A stretch of DNA of 51,882 nt, taken from contig CAJUCO010000015.1 of NCBI GenBank assembly GCA_910585245.1, positions 1-51,882 of the forward strand, read 5' to 3'. Below, one piece after another: positions 32,466-40,150 of this stretch; the first letter of the stretch is position 1; the number at the start of each line of letters is the position of its first letter. The notes below the pieces were generated by a model. That model was given only the letters and a program-made list of their open reading frames with translations. It was not told where the DNA came from and made no database searches. A program made the translations under genes and the position numbers. This stretch comes from an uncultured Oscillibacter sp. (GTDB taxonomy: Bacteria; Bacillota; Clostridia; Oscillospirales; Oscillospiraceae).

Positions 32466-34052
32466 ATGGTGGAATTATATCCCGAGTTTTATAACGACGT
32501 CTTCGGCCCTCTGATGCAGCCCGGTTCCAGCTCCCACATGGCCGCCCCCTGCCGGGCCGGTTTTCTGTGCAACTCCCTTCTTGGGGAGGACGTGGCCGGA
32601 ATTCTGGTGGAGATGGACCAGGAGGGCTCTTTCACCGGCACCTTCGGCCAGATGAACGAGGATCTGGGTATGCTCAACGGGGCTATGGGCCGTATGCCCG
32701 ACGACGCCGGTTTCTTCTCCATCAAGCCCTACCTCCGGGAACAGGGCATCCCCTTCCGGTTTGACTTTTGCTCCATGAAGGAAAGCCCCCATATCAACGC
32801 CCTGAAATTCACCCTCACCGGCGTCTCCGGAAAAACGGCCACTCTGGTGGCGAACTCCACCGGCGGGGGCATGATTGAAACCGTCTATGTCAACGGCTAC
32901 GCCTTTTCCGGCAAGGGGGACACGTATGTCCTCTGCGTTTTTGACCCGGAGCAGAGCCTGAATGAACGGGAGGTACAAGACCTGGTCGCCCGGCGCCAGA
33001 CCGTCATGGAGCAGGGCTCCGGACAGGGCCGTCAAGGCGGCGTAATGCACTGGTTCAAGCTGGACGGCCCTCCCAACGGCGAGCTCTCCGCCGCCCTGAC
33101 GGAGCTCTCCTGGGCCGTGATGAAGCCGGTTCTCCCCGTTCCCACCACCACCGCCAAGCGGCCCCAGCTCTTTGACACCATGGCGGCGTGGCGGCAGCTG
33201 GCAAGCGAACAGGGCAAATCCCTGCCGGACGTGGCCATTGACTATGAAGTCGCCGCTTCCGGCTGGTCCCGGGAACAGGTGGTCTCCTATATGCGGGACG
33301 TTTTGAAGCCCGCGATGCACCGCCGTACCCACGCCCTTTATGAGGAGCCTGTGACGCCCCTTTGCACCCCCTTCACAGAGCTCCACTATCAAAAATGGGA
33401 CTCCTCCATGTCCACGCTGCCCCTGGATCTGGGCGTCATCTCCAAATCCATCCGGTATGTAATGGCCGGTCAGCCTCCGGTCCCCGGCGTTTTAAACGTC
33501 CCCGGTCCCATGGGCACCGGCGGCGGGTTTCTCTACGGCGCTGTTTCCGCCGTTCAGGAGGAGCTGGGGCTTAGCGAGGACGACGTGCTCCGGGGGCTCT
33601 TTGTAGGGGCCGGTGTGGGAGCCATCTGTTACACCCGCACCAGCCCCACCGGAGAGGTCATCGGCTGTACCGGAGAGTGCGGCTGTTGCGCCGCCATGAC
33701 CGCCGCCGCCATTACGGAAATGCTCCACGGCACGCCTGAGCAGGTGGAGGCCGCCGCCTCCTTCGCACTTCAGTCCGCCGTAGGTTGGCCCTGCGATCCC
33801 ATTCCCGGGGGGAAGGATATGCCCTGCATGGCCCGCGTGCTGTTCATCGCCAGTATGTCCATTGTCTTTTCCCAGTGGGCCCTGGCGGGCCAGGACCCGG
33901 TCCTCCCCTTCCACGAGGTGGTGGACGTGGCCGACAAAATCGGCCGCGGACTTTCCGGCGACCTTCTTTGTACCGCCCGGGGCGGCCATTGCGACACGCC
34001 CACCGCCCGTTGCGTCACGGCCCGGTTCCGGGCCTGGCATCACCAGCAATAG
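32466..34052 (+). CDS. Fused serine-dehydratase-like (beta+alpha) protein, 528 aa
   Basis: It resembles the Fe-S L-serine ammonia-lyase family in a single chain. A beta-like half comes first, with PGSSSHMAAPCRAG (19-32) corresponding to the GPSSSHT signature. An alpha-like half follows, with GCTGECGCCAAMTAAAITEM (C401, C405, C407, C408), GWPCDPIPGG (C443) and MPCMAR (C454), matching the cysteines that hold the [4Fe-4S] cluster. It would eliminate water from a hydroxy-amino acid, giving an enamine that becomes a 2-oxo acid plus ammonia. The signatures are divergent, so the substrate may not be serine. The start at 32466 is chosen over 32364 because AGAAGG precedes it and the upstream codons fall in the hairpin region. 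The cluster's RidA would remove the enamine. Confidence 0.8.
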   Translation: MVELYPEFYNDVFGPLMQPGSSSHMAAPCRAGFLCNSLLGEDVAGILVEMDQEGSFTGTFGQMNEDLGMLNGAMGRMPDDAGFFSIKPYLREQGIPFRFDFCSMKESPHINALKFTLTGVSGKTATLVANSTGGGMIETVYVNGYAFSGKGDTYVLCVFDPEQSLNEREVQDLVARRQTVMEQGSGQGRQGGVMHWFKLDGPPNGELSAALTELSWAVMKPVLPVPTTTAKRPQLFDTMAAWRQLASEQGKSLPDVAIDYEVAASGWSREQVVSYMRDVLKPAMHRRTHALYEEPVTPLCTPFTELHYQKWDSSMSTLPLDLGVISKSIRYVMAGQPPVPGVLNVPGPMGTGGGFLYGAVSAVQEELGLSEDDVLRGLFVGAGVGAICYTRTSPTGEVIGCTGECGCCAAMTAAAITEMLHGTPEQVEAAASFALQSAVGWPCDPIPGGKDMPCMARVLFIASMSIVFSQWALAGQDPVLPFHEVVDVADKIGRGLSGDLLCTARGGHCDTPTARCVTARFRAWHHQQ

Positions 34053-34139
34053 CCGCCCTCTCCACCGCCTCCCTGCGGCGTCCCTCACCCCGGGCAAAAC
34101 GCTCCTTTTTTCCGCGTTTCTCCACGCCGCAAGCCACCC

Positions 34140-34167
34140 GCCCCCCGGTCTGTCCGGGGGGCCTTTT
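34140..34167 (+). terminator. Terminator of the TRAP/dehydratase cluster
   Basis: GCCCCCCGG (34140-34148) pairs with CCGGGGGGC (34154-34162), followed by CTTTTA. Confidence 0.7.
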
Positions 34168-34265
34168 AGCGCCGCCAACGCCGTCCATGGTCTCCGGTCA
34201 CCCCGGCAGGCCTTTTCTTTTTACCGCCAACAAACCGGAACTCCATCTTGGACCGCGGCGGCACG

Positions 34266-34304
34266 TTTTTTAACGGTTGAGCTCTTGGCTCAACCGTTAA
34301 AAAA
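34266..34304. terminator. Symmetric 17-bp terminator-like palindrome
   Basis: TTTTTTAACGGTTGAGC (34266-34282) and GCTCAACCGTTAAAAAA (34288-34304) are exact complements with a 5-nt loop. T-runs face both directions. It isolates the dehydratase cluster from the acyl-CoA region. Confidence 0.85.
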
Positions 34305-35096
34305 TATCTATGGGAGTCTTTTCAACTTCGCCGGTGGCTTTTCTCCCTCTTTTTAAATGCTTCGGACAGCCCGGGAACGGTATGGACCAGGCCGCTAAAA
34401 ATGCGCGGAATTTACCCATCCAGGCCAGCGAAATTTGAAGCGGGTCCCCATGTCCCGGCAGTCTTTCCCCCGGATTTTATAAAAACGGCGTTGATGACAA
34501 ATAAGAATCACATTCTGACATGACCACCGGGCACGCTTTCTCTGTGCAAAATAGATAAAATCTGCATTTTATTTCCGGTTTCCATAGTGCAACCCTATGG
34601 CAGGTTATAGGTTTTTGGGTACTTCAAAAGTAGGCGAACATATGCTAAATCTTATGGTAACATTCTTATCAGTATGTCCTTCTTTAAAAAGTGAGAAAAT
34701 TAGAGGCGCGCCGCCGGCTCCTGTTCTCCTCCCATTCGTGAGATGCCGGTTGTGGCGGCGCGGGGTTCCGGCGCAGCGAAAATTCCCCTTAACATTGGAA
34801 ACCACAAGCGGAAGATCCCCCAGGCGGCAGGGCGCGAGGCAGGTTCTTCCGGGTCAAAGAGCCGTGTCTCACAAAAATATGACGGATAGGTCTACAAACA
34901 GAAAACAAACTTGGTCGATTAGAACCAGCCGTTCACCGCCACCCTCCGGCCATGAACTCCGGTCATGTTTTTAAGCGCAGGTTTTTTGACCCATTATCCC
35001 GGCAAAACAAAACGATGCCTGAGAAAGCCCTGCTTTTCAGGTGAGGAGGAAGTTGACTGGACGTAGGACACCACGGGGATAGGAAGGGTTCAATCA
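34305..35096 (+). other. Non-coding interval before lysR
   Basis: No supported gene in ~790 nt. It contains the first copy of the duplicated operator/promoter (34540-34655) and a GC-rich stem near 34706-34763 (GGCGCGCCGCC against GGCGGCGCG). There is also a short CATGA/TCATG hairpin with TTTTT at 34951-34972, and AGGAGG at 35044-35049. The long stretch between operator copy 1 and the LysR start could be an untranslated leader or the relic of a lost gene. Confidence 0.5.
34540..34655 (+). promoter_or_regulatory. LysR-type operator/promoter, copy 1
   Basis: It contains the dyad CCATAG (34582-34587), N7, CTATGG (34595-34600), i.e. the T-N11-A/ATAG-N7-CTAT form typical of LysR sites. A weak -35 CTTCAA (34622) and -10 CTAAAT (34645) are 17 nt apart. 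The dyad centre would lie near -66, the standard activator position. The same ~115 nt recur at 36225-36340 with matched spacing (CTCTGTGCAAAATA 42 nt before the dyad; TTTTTGGGTACTTC after it). Confidence 0.72.
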
Positions 35097-36053
35097 ATGA
35101 CGTTACAACAGTTAAAGTATTTTATAGAAATTACAAAAAGCGGGTCGATCAGCAAGGCGGCAAAATGCCTGCACATCGCGCAGCCAAGTCTTTCCATCGC
35201 GTTGCGGGATCTGGAGGCGGAAATTGAATGCAGCCTCTTCTCCCGCACATCCACGGGAACGTACCTGACCCGGGAGGGAGAGGAGTTCTTTCGCTACGCC
35301 AAGCAGATCATCGAGCAGATGGATCTTCTGGAAATGCGCTGGTCCACCGGAAAGCGCGGAAGGCCCAGGCTGCACATTATGTCCAACCACTACGCTTTCG
35401 CCGTAAAAGCCTTCGTCTCCTTGATCAAGAAAGACGACTCCATGCAGTACGACTACAGTTTCCGGGAGGGAAGAACCTTTGACATCATCGAAGATGTCAA
35501 AACCATGCGCAGCGACATCGGCGTTTTGTACAAGGACCGTTGGAGCCAGGGAGTCATTGAAAAAGTCCTTTTGGAAAACAACCTGGAGTTCCATATGCTG
35601 TTTACGGCCAAGATCTATGTGTTGATCGGCGCCCAACATCCCCTGGCCGAAAAAGAGTATCTGACCGTGGAAGACCTGGCAGGACTACCCAGAATCTCCT
35701 TTGAAAAAAGCGACTACAACGTGCTGTACGCGACGGAAAACGAGACCATTGCCAAGGAGTATCCCAACGCCAAGGACCACCGCCCCCCTGTGAGAAAAAA
35801 CATCTCCGTGGGCGACCGGGACACAATGGTGCGCATTTTGCGAAATATCAACGCCTATACCATCGCCACCGGCCACCAGGGTCTGGACTTGTACGGGGAC
35901 GGCTTACGCGTCCTCCCGTTTCGAAGCAAGGACCCCAACTTCATCATTGAGGTGGGGTGGATTTCACAGAAGAACCGTCTGCTGGAGGGACAGGCCCTGC
36001 GCTACATAGAAGAGCTGGAAGCCGTCTCCAAAGAGTGCGGCACGGAGCTTTGA
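35097..36053 (+). CDS. LysR-family transcriptional regulator, 318 aa
   Basis: The N-terminal winged helix (residues 1-60) has the LysR signature ITKSGSISKAAKCLHIAQPSLSIALRDLE. The rest is a two-lobed effector-binding domain (RGRPRLHIMSNHYAFAV onward). Length is slightly above the usual ~300. It lies between two near-identical operator copies and upstream of the acyl-CoA gene cluster in the same direction. The most economical model is an activator of the CoA-transferase operon (copy 2) that also controls itself through copy 1. The inducer would be the pathway substrate or its CoA ester (inference). The context of AGGAAGG lies ~10 nt before the ATG. Confidence 0.92.
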   Translation: MTLQQLKYFIEITKSGSISKAAKCLHIAQPSLSIALRDLEAEIECSLFSRTSTGTYLTREGEEFFRYAKQIIEQMDLLEMRWSTGKRGRPRLHIMSNHYAFAVKAFVSLIKKDDSMQYDYSFREGRTFDIIEDVKTMRSDIGVLYKDRWSQGVIEKVLLENNLEFHMLFTAKIYVLIGAQHPLAEKEYLTVEDLAGLPRISFEKSDYNVLYATENETIAKEYPNAKDHRPPVRKNISVGDRDTMVRILRNINAYTIATGHQGLDLYGDGLRVLPFRSKDPNFIIEVGWISQKNRLLEGQALRYIEELEAVSKECGTEL

Positions 36054-36224
36054 TTCTCTCCCGGACAAAAGAAACCGGGAGCGGGCTGCCGCCAAAATCC
36101 GATTTTTAAAATCCCGCAAACGCTTTGCAAAACTTGTCCCGGGCCTGCCGGAAAAGCCAATCCTGGAAGAGGAGGCTTAGATGGCAGGCTCAAACTATAT
36201 TTCCACGCGGTTACGCCTTTGCCG

Positions 36225-36340
36225 CTCTGTGCAAAATAAATAAATTTTACCCCCCATTTCAGGAGTCCATAGTGCACCACTATGGGAATGTATAGTTTTT
36301 TGGGTACTTCGAAAGCGCACCGATATATGCTAAATTCTAT
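36225..36340 (+). promoter_or_regulatory. LysR-type operator/promoter, copy 2 (CoA-transferase operon)
   Basis: CCATAG (36267-36272), N7, CTATGG (36280-36285), then TTTTTTGGGTACTTC and -10 CTAAAT (36330-36335), all at the same spacing as copy 1. Transcription should start near 36342, giving a ~156-nt leader to the CoA-transferase ATG at 36498. Confidence 0.75.
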
Positions 36341-36497
36341 ATCAAGAAATGCGTTACTTCTGGACCGCACAAATTCCCAAAAAGGTGGTGGTATTGGAAA
36401 AAACCGGCGCTCCGTCTCTGCCTACGCGCCTTTGGGGGCGGGGCAAATCTTTTGCAAACCTTTCGATTTCAACACTTCAATACATAAGGAGCGGCTC

Positions 36498-37175
36498 ATG
36501 AATAAAGTAACCGATATTGTGACTGCCGTCAAACAGGTAAAAAGCGGCGACACCTTGATGCTGGGGGGATTCTGCCATTCCGGAAGTCCCTACAATCTGC
36601 TCTATGAGCTGGAGAAACACCCGGAAATCAACAACCTGACTCTCGTCTCCGAGGACATGGGATACGGTTTGGCGGGCTTTCCCCAGGGGCAGGAAGTGCT
36701 TGTTTTCAACAAGCAGGTGAAGGAGCTGATCATCTCCTTCCTGGGAAAAAACAAGCGGATTAACGAGGCCATTGAAAGCAAGGAGCTCAAGCTGACGCTG
36801 GTACCCCAGGGCACGCTGATCGAGCGCATTCGCGCAGGCGGAGCCGGCATCGGCGGCTTCTATACCCCCACCGGCGTGGGAACCGTTGTGGAAGAGGGAA
36901 AAGAGACCAAAACCATCGACGGAAGAAAGTACCTTCTGGAATACCCCTTGCGGGCCAACGTCGCTTTCATCAAAGCCCACAAGGCCGACCGGATGGGAAA
37001 TGCGATCTTCCGGTACTCCACCAGCAATTTCAATATCGCCATGGCGACAGCGGCGGACATTGTTGTTTTGGAAACGGAAGAGCTGATGGAATGCGGAGAA
37101 ATTGAGCCGGATCAGGTGGGTCTTCCCGGTGTGTTTGTGGATTACATCGTCCCGGCGGAAAAGGTGGTGTTTTAA
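36498..37175 (+). CDS. CoA-transferase subunit A (3-oxoacid/AtoD-like), 225 aa
   Basis: The alpha subunit of a family I CoA-transferase that moves CoA between an acyl-CoA and a free carboxylate. The glycine-rich CoA-binding start is SGDTLMLGGFCHSGSP, and the mid-region QGTLIERIRAGGAGIGGFYTPTG is the family signature. AAGGAG precedes ATG 36498. The longer in-frame ORF from 36282 begins inside the operator and is not used. The stop and the subunit B start overlap (TAATG), as expected for a heteromeric enzyme. It probably activates the acid imported for the downstream beta-oxidation enzymes. Confidence 0.92.
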   Translation: MNKVTDIVTAVKQVKSGDTLMLGGFCHSGSPYNLLYELEKHPEINNLTLVSEDMGYGLAGFPQGQEVLVFNKQVKELIISFLGKNKRINEAIESKELKLTLVPQGTLIERIRAGGAGIGGFYTPTGVGTVVEEGKETKTIDGRKYLLEYPLRANVAFIKAHKADRMGNAIFRYSTSNFNIAMATAADIVVLETEELMECGEIEPDQVGLPGVFVDYIVPAEKVVF

Positions 37176-37909
37176 TGGCGACCAAAAAGGAAATCGTCGC
37201 GAGAAACATCGCGACCATGCTGCATGACGGCGACTTCGTGAACCTGGGTGTCGGCTTGCCCGCCATGGCCAGCAATTACCTGTCCAAGGATATCACCATC
37301 TGGTTCCACGGCGAGAACGGCGCCATTGGACAAAAGGAAGAGCTTCCCTTTGAGTGGGACTGGAACGACCGGGACAGCTGCATCTCCTGGCTGGAAAAGC
37401 ACGGGGACGGCGACGGAGACTGGCGGACCGGACACCGGGATCTGACCAATGCCAACGACGCGTTTATTACGCTGATTCCAGGCGGATGCTGCTTTGACAC
37501 GGTGATGTCCTTCACCATGGCCAGAGGCGGCCACCTGGACGCCACCGTCCTGGGCGGTTTGCAAGTGGACGAAGAGGGAAACCTGGCCAACTGGATGGTT
37601 CCCGGAAAAACCATCAGCGGCATGGGCGGCGCAATGGACCTGGTAGCCGGGTCCAAAAAAGTCATCGTCGCCATGGAGCACTGCTCTAAGGACGGCGCGC
37701 CGAAGCTGCTGAAAAAATGCACTATGCCCCTGACGGGCGTCCACTGTGTGGACGTGGTGGTGACGGACCTTTGCATTATCGAGTTTATCAAGGGCAAGCC
37801 GGTGGTAACCGCCATGGCCCCCGGAACCACCAAAGAGTCCATCATCGCCCAGACCGAGATGACCCTCACGTTCTCGGAAAATCCCGCGACCATGCTGATT
37901 CCCGACTGA
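37175..37909 (+). CDS. CoA-transferase subunit B (AtoA-like), 244 aa
   Basis: The catalytic beta subunit. The active-site Glu is E47 in FHGENGAIG, preceded by VNLGVGLPAMASNYL. ARGGHLDATVLGGLQVDEEGNLANW and GMGGAMDLV are strongly family-typical. Compared with ~216-residue AtoA proteins it has an extra ~25 residues just after the active-site loop (DWNDRDSCISWLEKHG and following), which may shape the acyl pocket. It overlaps subunit A by one base. Confidence 0.93.
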   Translation: MATKKEIVARNIATMLHDGDFVNLGVGLPAMASNYLSKDITIWFHGENGAIGQKEELPFEWDWNDRDSCISWLEKHGDGDGDWRTGHRDLTNANDAFITLIPGGCCFDTVMSFTMARGGHLDATVLGGLQVDEEGNLANWMVPGKTISGMGGAMDLVAGSKKVIVAMEHCSKDGAPKLLKKCTMPLTGVHCVDVVVTDLCIIEFIKGKPVVTAMAPGTTKESIIAQTEMTLTFSENPATMLIPD

Positions 37910-37994
37910 GACGGGAAGGCCTGAGACATCGGTATAAGCAGGGAAGGCACCGTTTTTCCTTGCTCATATAAATAAAAATAATGGAGGTTTGCAC

Positions 37995-39155
37995 ATGAAT
38001 TTCGCACTGAGTGAAGAGCTGGAGATGATAAGGAAGTCAGCCCTGGACTTTGCCACCAACGAGCTGCTGCCCTACGAGAAAGAGAACGAGGAAAACGACG
38101 GTCTTCCCGAGGAAACCGTTAAAAAGATCTACGCGAAGGCCAAGGACGCCGGTTTCGTGGCGGTCAGTATGCCCGAGGAAGTGGGCGGCGGCGGCTTCGG
38201 CACTTTGGCTGAGGTTCTGACTATCGAGGCGATTACCTCCGTCGTTTCCGGCGCCATGTACTGGCTGCTCCCCAACCCCTCCGCCATCCTGCTGGCCTGC
38301 AATGAAGAGCAGAAAAAGCGTTACCTGACCCCCGCCATCAACTGCGAAAAGCACGAGTGCTTCGCCCTCACCGAGCCCGAGGCCGGTTCCGACGCGGGTA
38401 ACATCAAAACCACCGCTGTGAAAAAGGGCAACAAATGGGTCCTGAACGGAACCAAGCGCTTTATCAGCCACGCCGACACTGCGGACTTTGCCATCGTCTT
38501 CGCTATCTCCGATCCCGAGAACCGTCTTGCCACCGCTTTCCTGGTGGATAAGGGCACTCCCGGCTTCCGGGTGGGCCAGACCCACAAGACCATGGGTTAC
38601 ATGGGCTATCATCAGGCCGAGCTGGTGTTCGAGGACTGCGAGGTCCCCGAGGAGAACATCCTGGGCGAAGTCCACAAGGGCTGGGATCTGAGCAACAAGT
38701 GGCTCCGCGCCGGCCGTCTGCTGACCGCAGCCGAGAGCCTGGGCCAGTCCGCCCGCGCCATCAAGCTGGCCCGTGACTACTCCATCCAGAGAGTCCAGTT
38801 CGGTCAGCCCGTGGGTGACTTCCAGGCCGTTCAGTTCATGCTGGCCGAGTGCGCCGCCGAGCTGTATGCCGCCCGCTGGATGGTGTACAAGACCGCTTGG
38901 GAAGAAGAGCGCAACCCCGATGGCCGCGCCATGAACGAAATGATTGCCTACTGCAAATACTTTGCCACCGAGGCCCACGGCCGTATCGTGGACAAGTGCC
39001 TCCAGATCCATGGCGGCATGGGCTACATGAAGGAATCCCCCATCGAGATGCTGTACCGCGACGCCCGCATCGAGCGCATTTGGGAGGGCACCTCTCAGAT
39101 TCAGCTGCGCATCATCGGCAACGGTCTGCGTAAAAGAGGCGTTCTGCACTTCTAA
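37995..39155 (+). CDS. Acyl-CoA dehydrogenase 1, 386 aa
   Basis: An FAD enzyme that introduces the 2,3-double bond in an acyl-CoA and passes electrons to Etf. The signatures are CFALTEPEAGSDAG, the QRVQFGQPVGDFQ-type helix and IHGGMGY. The catalytic base is E364 in RIWEGTSQIQ. Length is normal. The ATG at 37995 has GGAGG 6-8 nt upstream; an in-frame TTG six bases earlier is less likely. It is the first dehydrogenase of the operon, directly after the CoA-transferase. Chain-length or branch preference cannot be read from sequence. Confidence 0.94.
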   Translation: MNFALSEELEMIRKSALDFATNELLPYEKENEENDGLPEETVKKIYAKAKDAGFVAVSMPEEVGGGGFGTLAEVLTIEAITSVVSGAMYWLLPNPSAILLACNEEQKKRYLTPAINCEKHECFALTEPEAGSDAGNIKTTAVKKGNKWVLNGTKRFISHADTADFAIVFAISDPENRLATAFLVDKGTPGFRVGQTHKTMGYMGYHQAELVFEDCEVPEENILGEVHKGWDLSNKWLRAGRLLTAAESLGQSARAIKLARDYSIQRVQFGQPVGDFQAVQFMLAECAAELYAARWMVYKTAWEEERNPDGRAMNEMIAYCKYFATEAHGRIVDKCLQIHGGMGYMKESPIEMLYRDARIERIWEGTSQIQLRIIGNGLRKRGVLHF

Positions 39156-39217
39156 TAAGACTCCTGTTTTCATTTGGGTGTTGCTTCCGTTGATTCATCT
39201 AAAAATAAGGAGAAATT

Positions 39218-40015
39218 ATGTATAACAACTATAAAACCATCAAGGTTGAAATGGATGAGCCCGTAGCAATCCTCACCCTGAACCGCCCGGACAAGTACAA
39301 CGCCGTGAACATGGACATGGCGCTGGAGCTTGGTGATTTCTACAAAAAGGCTACCGAAGATCCCAGCATCCGCTGCATCCTCCTGACCGGCGCGGGCAAG
39401 GGCTTTTGCTCCGGCGCGGACCTTGGCGACTGGGACAATATGAACGACGCGGCGGCCTCCGACGCCATCGCGGCCTGGAACGAAGCGGACCACGCCATGA
39501 TCGAGGCGATGCAAGGCATGGTCAAGCCGGTAGTGGTCGCCGTCAACGGCGCGGCCGCCGGAGCAGGCTGCGACATGACCCTGACCGGCGACGTCCGGTT
39601 TGCCTCCAGCAAGGCCAAGTTTGTGGAGGCGTACATCAACGTGGGATATCCCCCCGATGTCGGCGGCTCCTGGCTGCTGCCCCGGGTGGTGGGTCTCCCT
39701 AAGGCGACGCAGATGATCTTGACTGGCGACAAGGTTCCCGCCGACGAAGCCCTGAAAATCGGCCTGGTGGACTTTGTGTGCGAGCCTGAGAATCTGATGG
39801 CCGAGGCGCTGGCCTATGCAAAGAAGCTGGCGAATGGTCCGACGGTTGCGATTATGGAAGCGAAAAAACTGCTGAAGAACAGCGCGTTCATCAGTTTCCA
39901 CGAGGCGTTGGCAGCGGAAATGGCCGCCGGTAATGTCTGCGAGAAGACAGAGGACAGCATCGAGGCAGTCAAGGCGTTCAACGAAGGCAGAAAACCCGTC
40001 TATAAGGGCCGTTGA
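39218..40015 (+). CDS. Enoyl-CoA hydratase/isomerase (PaaG-like), 265 aa
   Basis: A crotonase-fold enzyme acting on an enoyl-CoA. The oxyanion-hole segments are CSGADLG (64-70) and NGAAAGAGCDM (110-120). The active-site loop reads PPDVGGSWLLPR with D147, the PaaG/isomerase pattern, instead of the paired glutamates of classical hydratases. Isomerisation of a double bond is therefore as likely as hydration. AAGGAG precedes the ATG. A strong terminator follows. Confidence 0.9.
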   Translation: MYNNYKTIKVEMDEPVAILTLNRPDKYNAVNMDMALELGDFYKKATEDPSIRCILLTGAGKGFCSGADLGDWDNMNDAAASDAIAAWNEADHAMIEAMQGMVKPVVVAVNGAAAGAGCDMTLTGDVRFASSKAKFVEAYINVGYPPDVGGSWLLPRVVGLPKATQMILTGDKVPADEALKIGLVDFVCEPENLMAEALAYAKKLANGPTVAIMEAKKLLKNSAFISFHEALAAEMAAGNVCEKTEDSIEAVKAFNEGRKPVYKGR

Positions 40016-40024
40016 GTTTTATTT

Positions 40025-40079
40025 CCGCAGGCGGGGGAGAAAAGCAATTGTCCATTCTCTTCCGCCTGCGGGCATTTTT
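40025..40079 (+). terminator. Intrinsic terminator after the crotonase gene
   Basis: CCGCAGGCGG (40025-40034) pairs with CCGCCTGCGG (40062-40071), inner bases also pair in part, and GCATTTTTA follows. It divides the LysR operon from the symporter transcript, or reduces read-through. Confidence 0.82.
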
Positions 40080-40100
40080 ATGCAAAAAGAGCGGCAAATC

Positions 40101-40130
40101 TTCCGCACTGTCCGCACTGCTTGCTATGAT
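40101..40130 (+). promoter_or_regulatory. Weak promoter before the symporter gene
   Basis: TTCCGC (40101-40106), 18 nt, TATGAT (40125-40130), ~20 nt before the ATG. Its presence after the terminator at 40025 supports a separate transcript start. Confidence 0.4.
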
Positions 40131-40150
40131 TATACGAGAGGAGAAAGCCC

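Noticed and set aside
34597..34974. ORF starting inside operator copy 1, with similarity to the ORF starting in operator copy 2
   Set aside because: The similarity (FLGTSK...MLN) is explained by the duplicated operator DNA. The frames diverge at once after it and have no ribosome site.
36282..36497. 72-codon upstream extension of the CoA-transferase A frame
   Set aside because: Starts within the operator and before the predicted transcription start. The ATG at 36498 has a good ribosome site and matches family length.
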